Positions 50,884 through 60,169 of a stretch of DNA of 64,000 nt are shown here, piece after piece. Location of the stretch: positions 1,426,001-1,490,000 of the forward strand of contig NZ_CP119572.1 in assembly GCF_029278605.1 (NCBI RefSeq), given 5' to 3'. This stretch comes from Cupriavidus sp. WKF15 (lineage in GTDB: Bacteria; Pseudomonadota; Gammaproteobacteria; Burkholderiales; Burkholderiaceae). Under the pieces are notes generated by a model that made no database searches, had not been told where the DNA came from, and saw nothing but the letters and a program-made list of their open reading frames with translations. Each line of letters opens with the position of its first letter. Positions within the stretch are counted from its first letter, which is position 1. Made by a program: the position numbers and the translations under genes.

Positions 50884-52107
50884 ATGAGCACGGATCCAAG
50901 GACGATCGTCATTGTCGGTGCTGGCCAGGCCGGCGGCTGGGCCGCACGCACGCTGCGCAGTGAAGGCTTCGGCGGCCGGGTGGTGCTGATCGGCGACGAA
51001 GCGCACCCGCCGTATGAACGCCCGCCGCTCTCCAAAGCAGTGCTGGCTGGCGAGGCCGCACCTGAAAGCGCACATCTGCTCGACGCCGCGACGCTGGCGA
51101 CCTTGTCGGTCGAATGGCTCGCGAGTGCGCGCGTGGCGCGGCTCGACCGCGCGGCCAGGCAGATCGAGCTTGCCGATGGCAGCACCATCGCCTACGACAA
51201 GCTGATCCTCTGCACCGGCGGGCGCGCGCGCATGCTCGACGTGCCGGGCGCCGACCTGCCTGGCGTGCACACCTTGCGCACCATCGACGATGCGCAGCGC
51301 CTGGGTTCCGCACTGCGCCCCGGCGCGCGCGTGGCGGTGGTGGGCGGCGGCTGGATCGGCCTGGAAGTGGCCGCCACCGCGCGCAAGCGCGGCGCCGAGG
51401 TCACGGTGATCGAGGCCATGCGCAGGCTGTGCGAGCGCAGCATACCGGCGGCACTGTCCGAGCACCTGCTGGCGCTGCATGCCGCGCGCGGCACCGAGGT
51501 GCTGCTCGATACCGGCGTGGCAGGCATTTCGGCGATCGCGTCCGGCGGGCTCCGCGTGGCGCTGGCGAATGGCCGCGAGATCGACTGCGACGTAGCGGTA
51601 GTGGGCATCGGCCTGGTACCGAACGACGAGCTGGCGCGTGCGGCCGGGCTGGCTTGCGAGGGCGGCGTGCTGGTCGACGCGCAGTGCCGCACGTCCGATC
51701 CGGACATCTTTGCAGCCGGCGACGTGGCCGTTGCGCGCAATGGCTGGGCCGGGCGCAGCATGCGGCTCGAGTCGTGGCAGAACGCGCAAGAGCAGGGCAT
51801 CGCCGCGGCAAAGTCCGCGCTCGGACACGCGGTGCACTACGACCCGCTGCCGTGGTTCTGGTCCGACCAGCACGACACCAACCTGCAGATCTACGGCGTG
51901 CCGCAGCCATCCCACCAGGTGGTGGTGCGCGGCGATCCGGCCAGCGGCAGCTTTGTCTTTTTCTACCTCGACGGCCAGTGCGTGACGGCCGCGCTCGGCG
52001 GCAACGCGGCGCGCGACCTGCGCTTCGCGCGGCGCCTGATCGAGCAACGCAAGCCGGTCAGGCGGCAAGACCTGGCCGACCCCGCCGTATCGCTGGCCAG
52101 GCTTTGA
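50884..52107 (+). CDS. andAa: FAD-dependent ferredoxin reductase of the dioxygenase
   Basis: 407-residue flavoprotein that oxidises NADH and reduces the Rieske ferredoxin. The N-terminal FAD-binding fold is IVIVGAGQAGGWAARTL, followed by RPPLSKAVLAG; the NADH fold is VAVVGGGWIGLEVAATA and the second FAD motif is DPDIFAAGDVAVARNG. This is the toluene/biphenyl-type reductase, without an iron-sulfur domain. GGGGAG before the ATG at 50884. It completes the electron chain of the oxygenase system. Confidence 0.9.
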   Translation: MSTDPRTIVIVGAGQAGGWAARTLRSEGFGGRVVLIGDEAHPPYERPPLSKAVLAGEAAPESAHLLDAATLATLSVEWLASARVARLDRAARQIELADGSTIAYDKLILCTGGRARMLDVPGADLPGVHTLRTIDDAQRLGSALRPGARVAVVGGGWIGLEVAATARKRGAEVTVIEAMRRLCERSIPAALSEHLLALHAARGTEVLLDTGVAGISAIASGGLRVALANGREIDCDVAVVGIGLVPNDELARAAGLACEGGVLVDAQCRTSDPDIFAAGDVAVARNGWAGRSMRLESWQNAQEQGIAAAKSALGHAVHYDPLPWFWSDQHDTNLQIYGVPQPSHQVVVRGDPASGSFVFFYLDGQCVTAALGGNAARDLRFARRLIEQRKPVRRQDLADPAVSLARL

Positions 52108-52183
52108 CGGCTGCCGCCCCCGCAGCCAAGGCCTGCAAGCAGACACGGGCAAGCAGTCAGAACATAAGGAAACGGAGGAGACC

Positions 52184-53569
52184 ATGCGACAAATCGACAT
52201 ACAGAGAATGGCAGGCGAGGCCAGGCTCAATGCTTTTCACTACCGCGTGCTGATCTGGTGCGCGCTGATCATCATCTTCGACGGCTATGACCTGGCCGTG
52301 GCCGGCATTGCGCTGCCGTCGATCATCAAGGAGATGGGGGTCGGGCCGACCCAGGCTGGCTTCCTGGTCAGCACCGCGCTGTTCGGCATGATGTTCGGCA
52401 ACATCCTGCTGGGCACCATTGCCGACAAGATCGGCCGCCGCTGGGCCATCGCAATCTGCATCGCACTGTTCAGCGTCTTTACCGCCGCCGCGGGGCTATG
52501 CAAGGACCCCGTACTGTTCGGCGCGGCGCGCTTGCTGGCCGGGATCGGCATCGGCGGCGTGATGCCGAACGTCATCGCGCAGATGACCGAATACGCGCCG
52601 CAGCGCGTGCGCAGCACGATGGTGACGCTGATGTTCAGCGGGTACTCGGTTGGCGGCATGCTCGCGGCGGTGCTGGGCAAGGGCCTGATCGAAAGCTATG
52701 GCTGGCAATCCGTGTTTATCGCCGCGGGCCTGCCGTTGCTGCTGATCCCGCTGGTCCTGAAGTCGATGCCGGAATCCGTGCCGTTCCTGATCCGGCGCGG
52801 CCGCACGGATGAGCTCAAGCGCCTGGCGCGCAACATCGATCCGGCCTACCGGCCTGGCGCCGACGATCGCTTTGTCATCGCCGGTGCCGACGTATCCGCC
52901 AGCGCGCCGTTCCGCCAGCTATTCCAGCAAGGCCGGGGCCCGAGCACGCTGATGTTCTGGCTGTCGTGCTTCATGTGCCTGTTCATGGTCTACGCGCTCA
53001 GCTCCTGGCTGGCCAAGCTGATGGCCAGCGCCGGCTACAGCCTGGGCTCGGCGCTGACCTTCGTGCTGGTGCTCAACCTCGGCGGCATGGTCGGGGCCGT
53101 CGGTGGCGGCTGGCTGGCGGACAAGCTCCATATCAAGTACGTGCTGATCGGCATGTACCTGATGGCCGCGGTGTCGATCACCCTGCTGGGCCACCCCATG
53201 CCGACCGGCTGGTTGTACCTGATGGTCGGCCTCGCCGGCGCATCCACCATCGGCACGCAGATCGTCGGCTGCGCCTATGCCGGACAGTTTTATCCCATCG
53301 GCATCCGCGCTGCCGGTATCGGCTGGACTCTGGGCATGGGCCGTGGCGGCGCCATCCTGGCACCGATCGTGATCGGGGTGCTGGTCGGCATGGGGCTGCG
53401 GCTCGAGCACAACTTCATGGCCATCGCGGTGCCCGGGATGGCGGCGGCGCTGGCCGTGCTGATGATCCGGCACGCGCGCTCGGCGTCGGTCGCGGCCGAA
53501 CCGGGCAAGGCCACGGCCGACGCCGAGAGCATCGATATTCCGCAACGTCGCGCAAATTCCCACATTTAA
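52184..53569 (+). CDS. AAHS-family aromatic acid:H+ symporter (MFS)
   Basis: 461-residue, twelve-helix MFS protein. The DGYD motif in helix 1 (IFDGYDLAVAGIALPS) and GTIADKIGRRWAI in loop 2-3 are hallmarks of the aromatic acid/H+ symporters such as BenK and PcaK. It is likely to import the aromatic acid used by the adjacent dioxygenase. A strong GGAGGAG site precedes the ATG. It lies 76 bases after the reductase and 14 before catA. Confidence 0.88.
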   Translation: MRQIDIQRMAGEARLNAFHYRVLIWCALIIIFDGYDLAVAGIALPSIIKEMGVGPTQAGFLVSTALFGMMFGNILLGTIADKIGRRWAIAICIALFSVFTAAAGLCKDPVLFGAARLLAGIGIGGVMPNVIAQMTEYAPQRVRSTMVTLMFSGYSVGGMLAAVLGKGLIESYGWQSVFIAAGLPLLLIPLVLKSMPESVPFLIRRGRTDELKRLARNIDPAYRPGADDRFVIAGADVSASAPFRQLFQQGRGPSTLMFWLSCFMCLFMVYALSSWLAKLMASAGYSLGSALTFVLVLNLGGMVGAVGGGWLADKLHIKYVLIGMYLMAAVSITLLGHPMPTGWLYLMVGLAGASTIGTQIVGCAYAGQFYPIGIRAAGIGWTLGMGRGGAILAPIVIGVLVGMGLRLEHNFMAIAVPGMAAALAVLMIRHARSASVAAEPGKATADAESIDIPQRRANSHI

Positions 53570-53583
53570 GGAGAGCACTCATC

Positions 53584-54501
53584 ATGGCTGAATACACCCC
53601 TTCCGAACTCCTGGCGCTGGTCAACAGCAGCCAGGTCAGCGCAGGCGATGAGCGCGTGCGCGCCATCACCGCGCGTATCGTCGCCGACCTGTTCCGCACC
53701 ATCGAGTCGTTCCAGGTGACGCCGAAAGAATTCTGGTCGGCCATGCAATGGCTGACGCGCCTGGGCCAGGCCGATATGGTCGGCCTGATCACTGCCGGCC
53801 TTGGCTTCGACCGCCTGCTCGATATCCTCGAAGATGAAGCCGACCAGGCCGCCGCGCGCGCCCAGGGCACGCCGCGCGCCATTGAAGGCCCGCTCTACGT
53901 CCCCGGCGCGCCGGTGGCCCAGCGCGAAGTGCGCCTGGATGAAGGCAACGAGGGCAAGGGCGAAGTCCTGGTGATGGAAGGCCGCGTGCTGGACCTGGAA
54001 GGCAAGCCGGTGCCGCATGCGAACGTCGACGTCTGGCATTGCAACGAACTGGGCCGCTACTCGCACTTCGACCCGGCGCAGCCCGCCTACAACCTGCGCC
54101 GCCGCATCGAGACCGACGCCGAGGGCAACTACCGCTTCCGCAGCTTCCTGCCGCCGGGCTATGCGATTCCGCCCAACAGCCCGGTGTCGGAACTGTTCGC
54201 GCTGCTGGGCCGCCACGGCAACCGTCCGGCCCACATCCACTTCCTGGTGGCGGGCGGCGGCAAGCGTGCGCTGACCACGCAAGTCAACATCCCCGGCGAC
54301 ACCTTCCTGGACGACGATTTCGCCTTCGCCACGCGCGATGGCCTGGTCGTGTCGCTGGAGAAGGTGGAGCGCTCGACCGAGTATGCCTCGCTCGGCGTGA
54401 CTGGCCCGTTCACCCATGTGCGCTTCGACTTCGTGCTCCAGGATGCGCTGAACGAGGCCGAGGCGATCGCCGCCAGCCGCTACGCCACCGGGGCGGCCTG
54501 A
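53584..54501 (+). CDS. catA: Catechol 1,2-dioxygenase
   Basis: 305-residue intradiol dioxygenase that opens catechol to cis,cis-muconate with a non-heme Fe(III). Iron ligands are Tyr159 (GRYSHFD), Tyr193 (PPGY), His217 and His219 (RPAHIHF). The N-terminal helical dimer domain (about 1-100) and the intradiol signature around residues 131-159 (EGRVLDLEGKPVPHANVDVW) are both present. AAGGAGAG upstream. It ends the aromatic operon. Hydroxyquinol dioxygenase is the closest alternative; the length and motif favour CatA. Confidence 0.9.
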   Translation: MAEYTPSELLALVNSSQVSAGDERVRAITARIVADLFRTIESFQVTPKEFWSAMQWLTRLGQADMVGLITAGLGFDRLLDILEDEADQAAARAQGTPRAIEGPLYVPGAPVAQREVRLDEGNEGKGEVLVMEGRVLDLEGKPVPHANVDVWHCNELGRYSHFDPAQPAYNLRRRIETDAEGNYRFRSFLPPGYAIPPNSPVSELFALLGRHGNRPAHIHFLVAGGGKRALTTQVNIPGDTFLDDDFAFATRDGLVVSLEKVERSTEYASLGVTGPFTHVRFDFVLQDALNEAEAIAASRYATGAA

Positions 54502-54659
54502 GCCAGCCCTGGCAGGGCAACGCCGCCGTCTCGAGCCGTCGGCGAGAATAGTTGAAATATAAACAATCGTTCTAAATTAACCGATGAAGGGCCGTCCCAC
54601 GGATGGCCCTTTGTGCCGGTATCGCACATCCAACAAGAAAGAAATTGGGGGAGCAAGGA
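54502..54659 (+). promoter_or_regulatory. A/T-rich promoter region before the amidohydrolase gene
   Basis: The patch 54545-54580 is unusually A/T-rich for the window, with TTGAAA at 54552-54557 and AATTAA near 54575. A precise promoter cannot be given. A small palindrome AACAATCGTT lies at 54562-54571. The stretch suggests that the amidohydrolase has its own promoter, separate from catA. Confidence 0.35.
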
Positions 54660-56381
54660 ATGAAAATCAGCAGGAGCAGGGGAGTGCCGGGCTGGCTCGG
54701 CATCGCGGCCATCGTGCTGCCGCTAGCGGGATGCGGGGGCTCATCCGAGCCTGTCGCCGATACGGTCTACACCAACGCGAAAGTCCTGACCGTCGACGCC
54801 GCCAATACCGTAGAGCAGGGATTCGCCGTCAAGGACGGAAAATTCCTGGCGGTCGGATCGTCAAGTGAATTAGGCAAGCATGTCGGCCCGGCCACGCGTG
54901 TGGTCGACATGGGCGGGCGCACCATTGTCCCTGGCCTCAGCGATGGCCACCTGCATGGCGCGGGCGGCGGCCCTGGCATCGACCTGTCGCGCACGCGCAG
55001 GATTGACGATGTGCTGGCCGCGATTCGCGATGCCGTTGCCAGCCATGCGCCCGGCGATCTGCTGCAAAGCAACTCCGACTGGCATGAGGCCCAGTTGAAA
55101 GAGGTTCGCCTGCCCACCCGCGCCGAGCTCGACGCTGTGGCGCCGAACAACCCGCTGGTGCTGCACCGCGGCGGCCTGACGGCCATGCTCAACAGCGCGG
55201 CGCTGGCCAAGTGGAATATCACCGAAAGCACGGTGTCGCCCGACGGCGGCATCATCCAGAAAGACAGCAACGGCCAGTTGACCGGCGTCCTGATCAACAA
55301 TGCGCGCTCGCTGATGACGCTGCCCGCGCCGCCCAAGTTTGACGCCGCGGCACTGGAAGAAATGCAGCGCAAGCTCAATGCGCTGGGGCTGACCAGCGTG
55401 CGTGTGCCGGGCATGTTCACGGGCACTGACGTGCCCTCGGCCTATGCCGTCATCCGCCAGCTCCAGGCCGCGGGCAAGCTGAGCCTGCGCTTCCAGCTGC
55501 TGCTCAACGCCATGGCGCCCGTGAACTCGGCCGCGCAGATCAAGTCGATTATTGCCTCGGCCCAGTTGCCGCCGGGCTCTGGCGACGAATGGGTGCGCAT
55601 CTGGGGCGCGAAGACTTCGGTCGATGGCGGGTTTGAAGGCGGCTATATGAGCCAGCCTTACAGCGAGCCTTACGGCAAGGGCGGAACGTTCTTCGGGCTG
55701 CCGCTGGTTTCCGGCCAGGCGTACCAGGATGTGGTCGGCGAACTGGCCCGCAACAAGTACCGCGTGGCCGTGCACGTGGTTGGCGATGCGGCGCTGGACC
55801 AGGTCCTGACGGCATGGGAAAGCCTCGACAAGGCCAGCCCGGGCGCCGTCAGGGGCTGGACCATCGAGCATGCATTCGTGGTCCGCAAGGAGCAGCTCGA
55901 CCGCGTACGCACCCTGGGCGCCAGGCTGTCCGTGCAGGCCCACCTGTACGTTGCCGCACCGGTGCTGTCGAAGTACTGGGGGCACGACCGCGCAGAACAC
56001 GTGACCCCCGTGAAGACCTTCATGGATGCCGGCTTCCAGCTCGTCGGCGGCACCGATTCCGCGAACATGCCGGTCAATCCGTTCTGGGGGATGTATCACT
56101 TTATTACCCGCGACACGATCACCGACGGCGTATATGGACCGGACGAACGCGTGGGACGCGCCGACGTGCTGCGCATGTTCACCATCAACTATGCCGACCT
56201 GAACGGCGAGGCCGATACCAAGGGCTCGATCGAAAAGGGCAAGCTGGCCGACTTCGTGGTGTTGTCAGGAGACTATCTGACGGTGCCTGAAGTCGACATC
56301 CAGAATCTCCACGCCATTGCCACCTATGTCGGAGGCCGCCAGGTGTACCGCGACGCGGCCACTTCGGTTCCGGCCTTTTAA
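54660..56381 (+). CDS. YtcJ-type amidohydrolase, predicted lipoprotein
   Basis: 573 residues. An N-terminal signal ends in the lipobox LAGC with Cys25, so the enzyme is probably anchored to a membrane on the periplasmic side; this is unusual for YtcJ-type amidohydrolases, which are often cytoplasmic. Metal-binding DGHLHG gives His97 and His99, and later His/Asp ligands are in HVVGDAALD, TIEHAFV and GTDSANMPVNPFWG. Members hydrolyse amides or related C-N bonds; the substrate is unknown. GGGGGAG and AAGGA lie before the ATG. It may release an aromatic acid for the operon before it, but that is only suggested by position. Confidence 0.85.
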   Translation: MKISRSRGVPGWLGIAAIVLPLAGCGGSSEPVADTVYTNAKVLTVDAANTVEQGFAVKDGKFLAVGSSSELGKHVGPATRVVDMGGRTIVPGLSDGHLHGAGGGPGIDLSRTRRIDDVLAAIRDAVASHAPGDLLQSNSDWHEAQLKEVRLPTRAELDAVAPNNPLVLHRGGLTAMLNSAALAKWNITESTVSPDGGIIQKDSNGQLTGVLINNARSLMTLPAPPKFDAAALEEMQRKLNALGLTSVRVPGMFTGTDVPSAYAVIRQLQAAGKLSLRFQLLLNAMAPVNSAAQIKSIIASAQLPPGSGDEWVRIWGAKTSVDGGFEGGYMSQPYSEPYGKGGTFFGLPLVSGQAYQDVVGELARNKYRVAVHVVGDAALDQVLTAWESLDKASPGAVRGWTIEHAFVVRKEQLDRVRTLGARLSVQAHLYVAAPVLSKYWGHDRAEHVTPVKTFMDAGFQLVGGTDSANMPVNPFWGMYHFITRDTITDGVYGPDERVGRADVLRMFTINYADLNGEADTKGSIEKGKLADFVVLSGDYLTVPEVDIQNLHAIATYVGGRQVYRDAATSVPAF

Positions 56382-56705
56382 GTCGAAGAGTACCGGCATA
56401 CGAACGCCGTACGCAGCACGCTCGTGACGAGATAGCCGCACCGGTCCGTTCGCCCGGTGCGTGCAGTCTCGTCAGGTAGCGTGCGTGCCTGACAAGCCGA
56501 AGCGAAGCGATTCCGACGGATGCATTGAAATCTTGAGGGAGCAGCCACGGCGCCGGGCGTAAGAGATGTTATTGCGCCACTTTCGTCCCCGCCCGCGAGC
56601 GGCTTGCCGCTCTCCGCTTTCGCCGCAACGTGAGCTCTGACTTGCGATGTGCAGTGATTGCGCCTCTAATGGGTGCGTGACAGGCGAATGCGGTCAGAGG
56701 GCGAT
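56382..56705. other. Gene-free stretch between the amidohydrolase and the cyclase gene
   Basis: 324 bases. It contains the nested inverted repeat at 56426-56473. No open frame with a ribosome-binding site was found. The right end must hold the signals for the cyclase gene (AGAGGGCG before the ATG). Confidence 0.5.
56426..56473. repeat. Nested inverted repeat
   Basis: Outer arms GACGAGA (56426-56432) and TCTCGTC (56467-56473) flank inner arms GCACCGG (56438-56444) and CCGGTGC (56454-56460). No T run follows, so it is not a clear intrinsic terminator. It could be a structured 3' end or a protein-binding site. Confidence 0.4.
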
Positions 56706-59700
56706 ATGCGCTGCGCGAGTTGCGGGTTCGAGAATCCCGCAGGAGTCAACTTCTGCGAAGAATGTGGGAGCAGGCTTGCGCAGGTTTGCCCCCAATGCGG
56801 CAAGGAGTCCAGCCCTACGGCAAAGTTCTGCGGAGCGTGCGGCGCCTCCCTGGCTGCCGCCGTTGTCACGCCCGGTACTCGCTCGGTCCTGGCCCCGGCC
56901 CCGGCCTCGGCCTCGGCCAATTCCGCCCCCGTTCTGTACACGCCACCCCATCTGGCCGAGCGCATCCTTGCCGAACAGGCGGCCATGGAAGCCAGAGGCG
57001 GCACGGCGGGCGAACGCAAGACCATTACCGCGCTGTTCGCGGACATGGCTGGCTCGACGGCATTGATCCAGGACCTGGACCCCGAGGAAGCGCGCGGCCT
57101 GATCGACCCGGTGGTGGCCCTGATGATGGAGGCCGTGCACCACTATGAGGGATACGTCGCCAAATCCCTCGGTGACGGCATCATGGCGCTGTTCGGCGCA
57201 CCCATTGCGCACGAGGACCATCCGCTGCGGGCTTTGTTCGCGGCGCTGCGCATGCAGGAAGCGATGCGCTGCCATGCTGACCGGGTCCGCCTGGAGCAGG
57301 GCGTGCCGCTGCAGATCCGCGTAGGCGTCCATACCGGCGAAGTGGTGGTGCGTTCCATCCGCAAGGATGACCTGCGCACCGACTATGACCCGGTGGGACA
57401 CACCATCCATATCGCCGCGCGCATGGAAGGCGTTGCCATGCCGTCGTCCATCCTGGTCAGCGAATCGACCCACAAGCTGACCGAAGGGTATTTCAAGTTC
57501 AAGGACCTTGGGACGACAAGCGTCAAGGGCGTCCGCGAGCCGCTCGCGGTCTACGAGGTACTCGGCCTCGGCGCGTTGCGTACGCGCCTGCAGGTGGCGG
57601 CGCATCGCGGCCTGGCGAAGTTTGTCGGGCGCCAGGCCGAACTGGAACGCTTGCAGCACGCCTTTGCGTCGGCCAGGGAAGGGCGCGGGCAGATCATCGG
57701 CGTGGTGGGCGAGGCGGGCGTTGGCAAGTCGCGCCTGTTCCACGAGTTCAAAGGACGCGCGCAGCAAGGCTGCATGGTGCTCGAGACCTTCTCCGTATCG
57801 CACGGCAAGGCGTTTCCTTACCTGCCGCTGGTCGACCTGCTGAGGAACTACTTCCAGATCACGATACAGGATGACGAACGCCTGTGCCGCGAGAAGGTCG
57901 CGGGCAGGCTCATGATCCTGGATCGCACCCTGGAGGAGCATCTGCCCTACGTGCTTTACCTGCTCGGCTTCAGCGAGCCGGGGTCGGTGCTGCCGACGAT
58001 GGACTCGGCGATCCGGCGCCAGCGCACCTTCGAAGCCATCGCACGCCTGCTGGTGCGCGAGAGCCAGAACCAGCCGCTCATGGTCCTGTTCGAAGACCTG
58101 CAATGGCTGGATAGTGAGACCGAGGCTTTCCTCAATATCCTGATCGAGCATGTGCCGCAGGCCCGGATCCTGTTGCTGGTCAATTACCGCCCGGAGTACG
58201 CGCATGACTGGGGCGCCAGGCCCTATTACACCCAGTTGAGCCTGGATCCGCTGGGGCTGGCAGAGGCGCAGGTGCTGCTGACGGGACTGCTGGGCAACCA
58301 TCCCTCGCTCTTGCCCCTGAAAGCGCTGATCCTGTCGAAGACCGAAGGCAACCCGTTCTTTATGGAGGAAGTGGTCCAGACGCTGGTTGAAGAAAAGGTC
58401 CTGCTCGGCCAGCCCGGCAGCTACCGGATCGAGAAGCCGCCGCTGGACCTCCATATTCCGACAACCGTGCAGGGGGTGCTCGCTGCCCGTATCGACCGGC
58501 TGCCCGTCGCGCAGAAGGAATTGCTGCAGACCCTGGCGGTAATCGGCAAGGAGTTTCCGCTAAGCCTGATCCGGCATGTCAGCGCCATGCCGGAAGAGAC
58601 GTTGCGCCCCCTGTTGGGCGATCTCCAGGCAGGGGACTTTATCTTCGAGCGTCCGGCGTTCCCCGAGGTGGAGTATTCGTTCAAACACGCCCTGACGCAG
58701 GAGGTGGCCGGCAACTCCCTGCTGACGGGGCAGCGCAGCATGCTGCATGAACGCACGGCCCAGGCCATCGAGGCGCTGTATCCGGGCCGGCAGAAGGACT
58801 ATTGCAGCGAGCTGGCTCACCATTACAGCAAGAGCGGCAACGTACCAAAGGCGATCGAATACCTGCACCTCGCTGCACAACTGGCCCTGCAGCGCTCGGC
58901 CCAACTCGAAGCCATCCGCCATCTCAGCGCCGCTCTCGAGCTGCTCAAGTCCACGCCGGACTCGCCGGCGCGGGCGCGCGAAGAACTCATCCTGCTGCTG
59001 ACGCTCGGCCCGGCCTGGATAGCCGCCCGAGGCCACGCTTCCGCGGAAGTGGAGTCCACTTACAGGCGTGCGCTTGCTTTGTGCGAGCAGGGCGGGGAAA
59101 CCCCGGAATTATTCTCGGCGCAGATGGGGCTGTGGTCGTTCTATCAGTTGCGCGGGCAGTATGACACCGCGCTCGCCCTGGCCGAGCGCTTGCTTGGTTC
59201 AGCGCAGCGTTCGCAAAGGCCAGAGCATCTTGCCGAGGCGCACCGCACCGTCGCGGCAAGCGTGTTTCGCCTGGGCCGGATCGGCGAGGCTCGTACGCAT
59301 ATGGAGCAGGTGCTCATGCTGCATCACCCGGAGGGGTACATCCATGATTTCCTGCTGGGCTATGGCCGCCTGCCGGCCATCCATGCCTTGAGCGCCCTGG
59401 GATGGATCCTGTGGTATCTGGGCTTTCCGGACCAGTCCCGCCAGCGCAACGAGGAGGCCCTGGCGCTGGCCAGGAAATGTGCCGATCCCTTCAGCCTTGC
59501 GCTGAGCCTGCTGTTCGCGGCCGAACTGCACCTGTACCGGCGCGAGTCGCAGCTGGCGCGGGAATATGCGGACGCCGCCATCGCACTCTCGAGCGAGCAG
59601 GGGTTTCCTCTCTACCTGGCGTGGGGAACCATCCTGCGCGGCTGGACGCTGGCCGAGGCGGGCAACCACGAGGAGGGCATTGCCCGGATACGCGAAGGCC

Positions 59701-60158
59701 TCGCGGACTACGAGGCCACTGGTGCGGTGTTGGGGCAGTCACGGATCCTGGCTCTCCTCGCTGAAGGCTATGGCTTATCCGGTACCCCTGAAACGGGCCT
59801 TGTTACGCTGGCTGAGGCGCAGCAGTTGGCGGAGTCCAGGGGCGAGCGCTTTGCGGAACCCATATTGCTTCGTCTCAAGGGGGAACTGCTGCTGCAGTCG
59901 ACAGGCGACGCAACTGGCAGGCGTGCCAGGGACACGGAGGCCGAAGCATGCTTTCAGAATGCGGTTGCCGTTGCCCATGACCAGGGATCGCGCTCGCTCG
60001 AGTTGCGCGCCGCGCTGAGCCTGGCGCGGCTATGGCAGCGACAGGGCAAGGCGCACGCCGCGCACCGGATGCTGGCAGAGATTCACGGCCTGTTCACGGA
60101 GGGGTTTGATACGGCCGACTGGCAAGAAGCGCAGGCGCTGCTTGCCAGCCTGGGGTAA
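56706..60158 (+). CDS. Zinc-ribbon / class III cyclase / AAA ATPase / TPR signalling protein
   Basis: 1150 residues. Order: double zinc ribbon (Cys3/6/17/20 and Cys28/31/42/45), a Pro/Ala linker, a class III nucleotide-cyclase domain (about 100-285) with metal Asp113 and Asp157 and the adenine-type Lys153, an AAA/STAND-like ATPase with Walker A GEAGVGKS (334-341) and Walker B MVLFEDLQWLD, then TPR-like repeats to the end (about 700-1150). The transition-state Asn is His235 (IHIAARM); Arg239 is kept. Activity is plausible but unproven. No partner gene is evident. Confidence 0.85.
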   Translation: MRCASCGFENPAGVNFCEECGSRLAQVCPQCGKESSPTAKFCGACGASLAAAVVTPGTRSVLAPAPASASANSAPVLYTPPHLAERILAEQAAMEARGGTAGERKTITALFADMAGSTALIQDLDPEEARGLIDPVVALMMEAVHHYEGYVAKSLGDGIMALFGAPIAHEDHPLRALFAALRMQEAMRCHADRVRLEQGVPLQIRVGVHTGEVVVRSIRKDDLRTDYDPVGHTIHIAARMEGVAMPSSILVSESTHKLTEGYFKFKDLGTTSVKGVREPLAVYEVLGLGALRTRLQVAAHRGLAKFVGRQAELERLQHAFASAREGRGQIIGVVGEAGVGKSRLFHEFKGRAQQGCMVLETFSVSHGKAFPYLPLVDLLRNYFQITIQDDERLCREKVAGRLMILDRTLEEHLPYVLYLLGFSEPGSVLPTMDSAIRRQRTFEAIARLLVRESQNQPLMVLFEDLQWLDSETEAFLNILIEHVPQARILLLVNYRPEYAHDWGARPYYTQLSLDPLGLAEAQVLLTGLLGNHPSLLPLKALILSKTEGNPFFMEEVVQTLVEEKVLLGQPGSYRIEKPPLDLHIPTTVQGVLAARIDRLPVAQKELLQTLAVIGKEFPLSLIRHVSAMPEETLRPLLGDLQAGDFIFERPAFPEVEYSFKHALTQEVAGNSLLTGQRSMLHERTAQAIEALYPGRQKDYCSELAHHYSKSGNVPKAIEYLHLAAQLALQRSAQLEAIRHLSAALELLKSTPDSPARAREELILLLTLGPAWIAARGHASAEVESTYRRALALCEQGGETPELFSAQMGLWSFYQLRGQYDTALALAERLLGSAQRSQRPEHLAEAHRTVAASVFRLGRIGEARTHMEQVLMLHHPEGYIHDFLLGYGRLPAIHALSALGWILWYLGFPDQSRQRNEEALALARKCADPFSLALSLLFAAELHLYRRESQLAREYADAAIALSSEQGFPLYLAWGTILRGWTLAEAGNHEEGIARIREGLADYEATGAVLGQSRILALLAEGYGLSGTPETGLVTLAEAQQLAESRGERFAEPILLRLKGELLLQSTGDATGRRARDTEAEACFQNAVAVAHDQGSRSLELRAALSLARLWQRQGKAHAAHRMLAEIHGLFTEGFDTADWQEAQALLASLG

Positions 60159-60169
60159 GCGAGAGCCCC

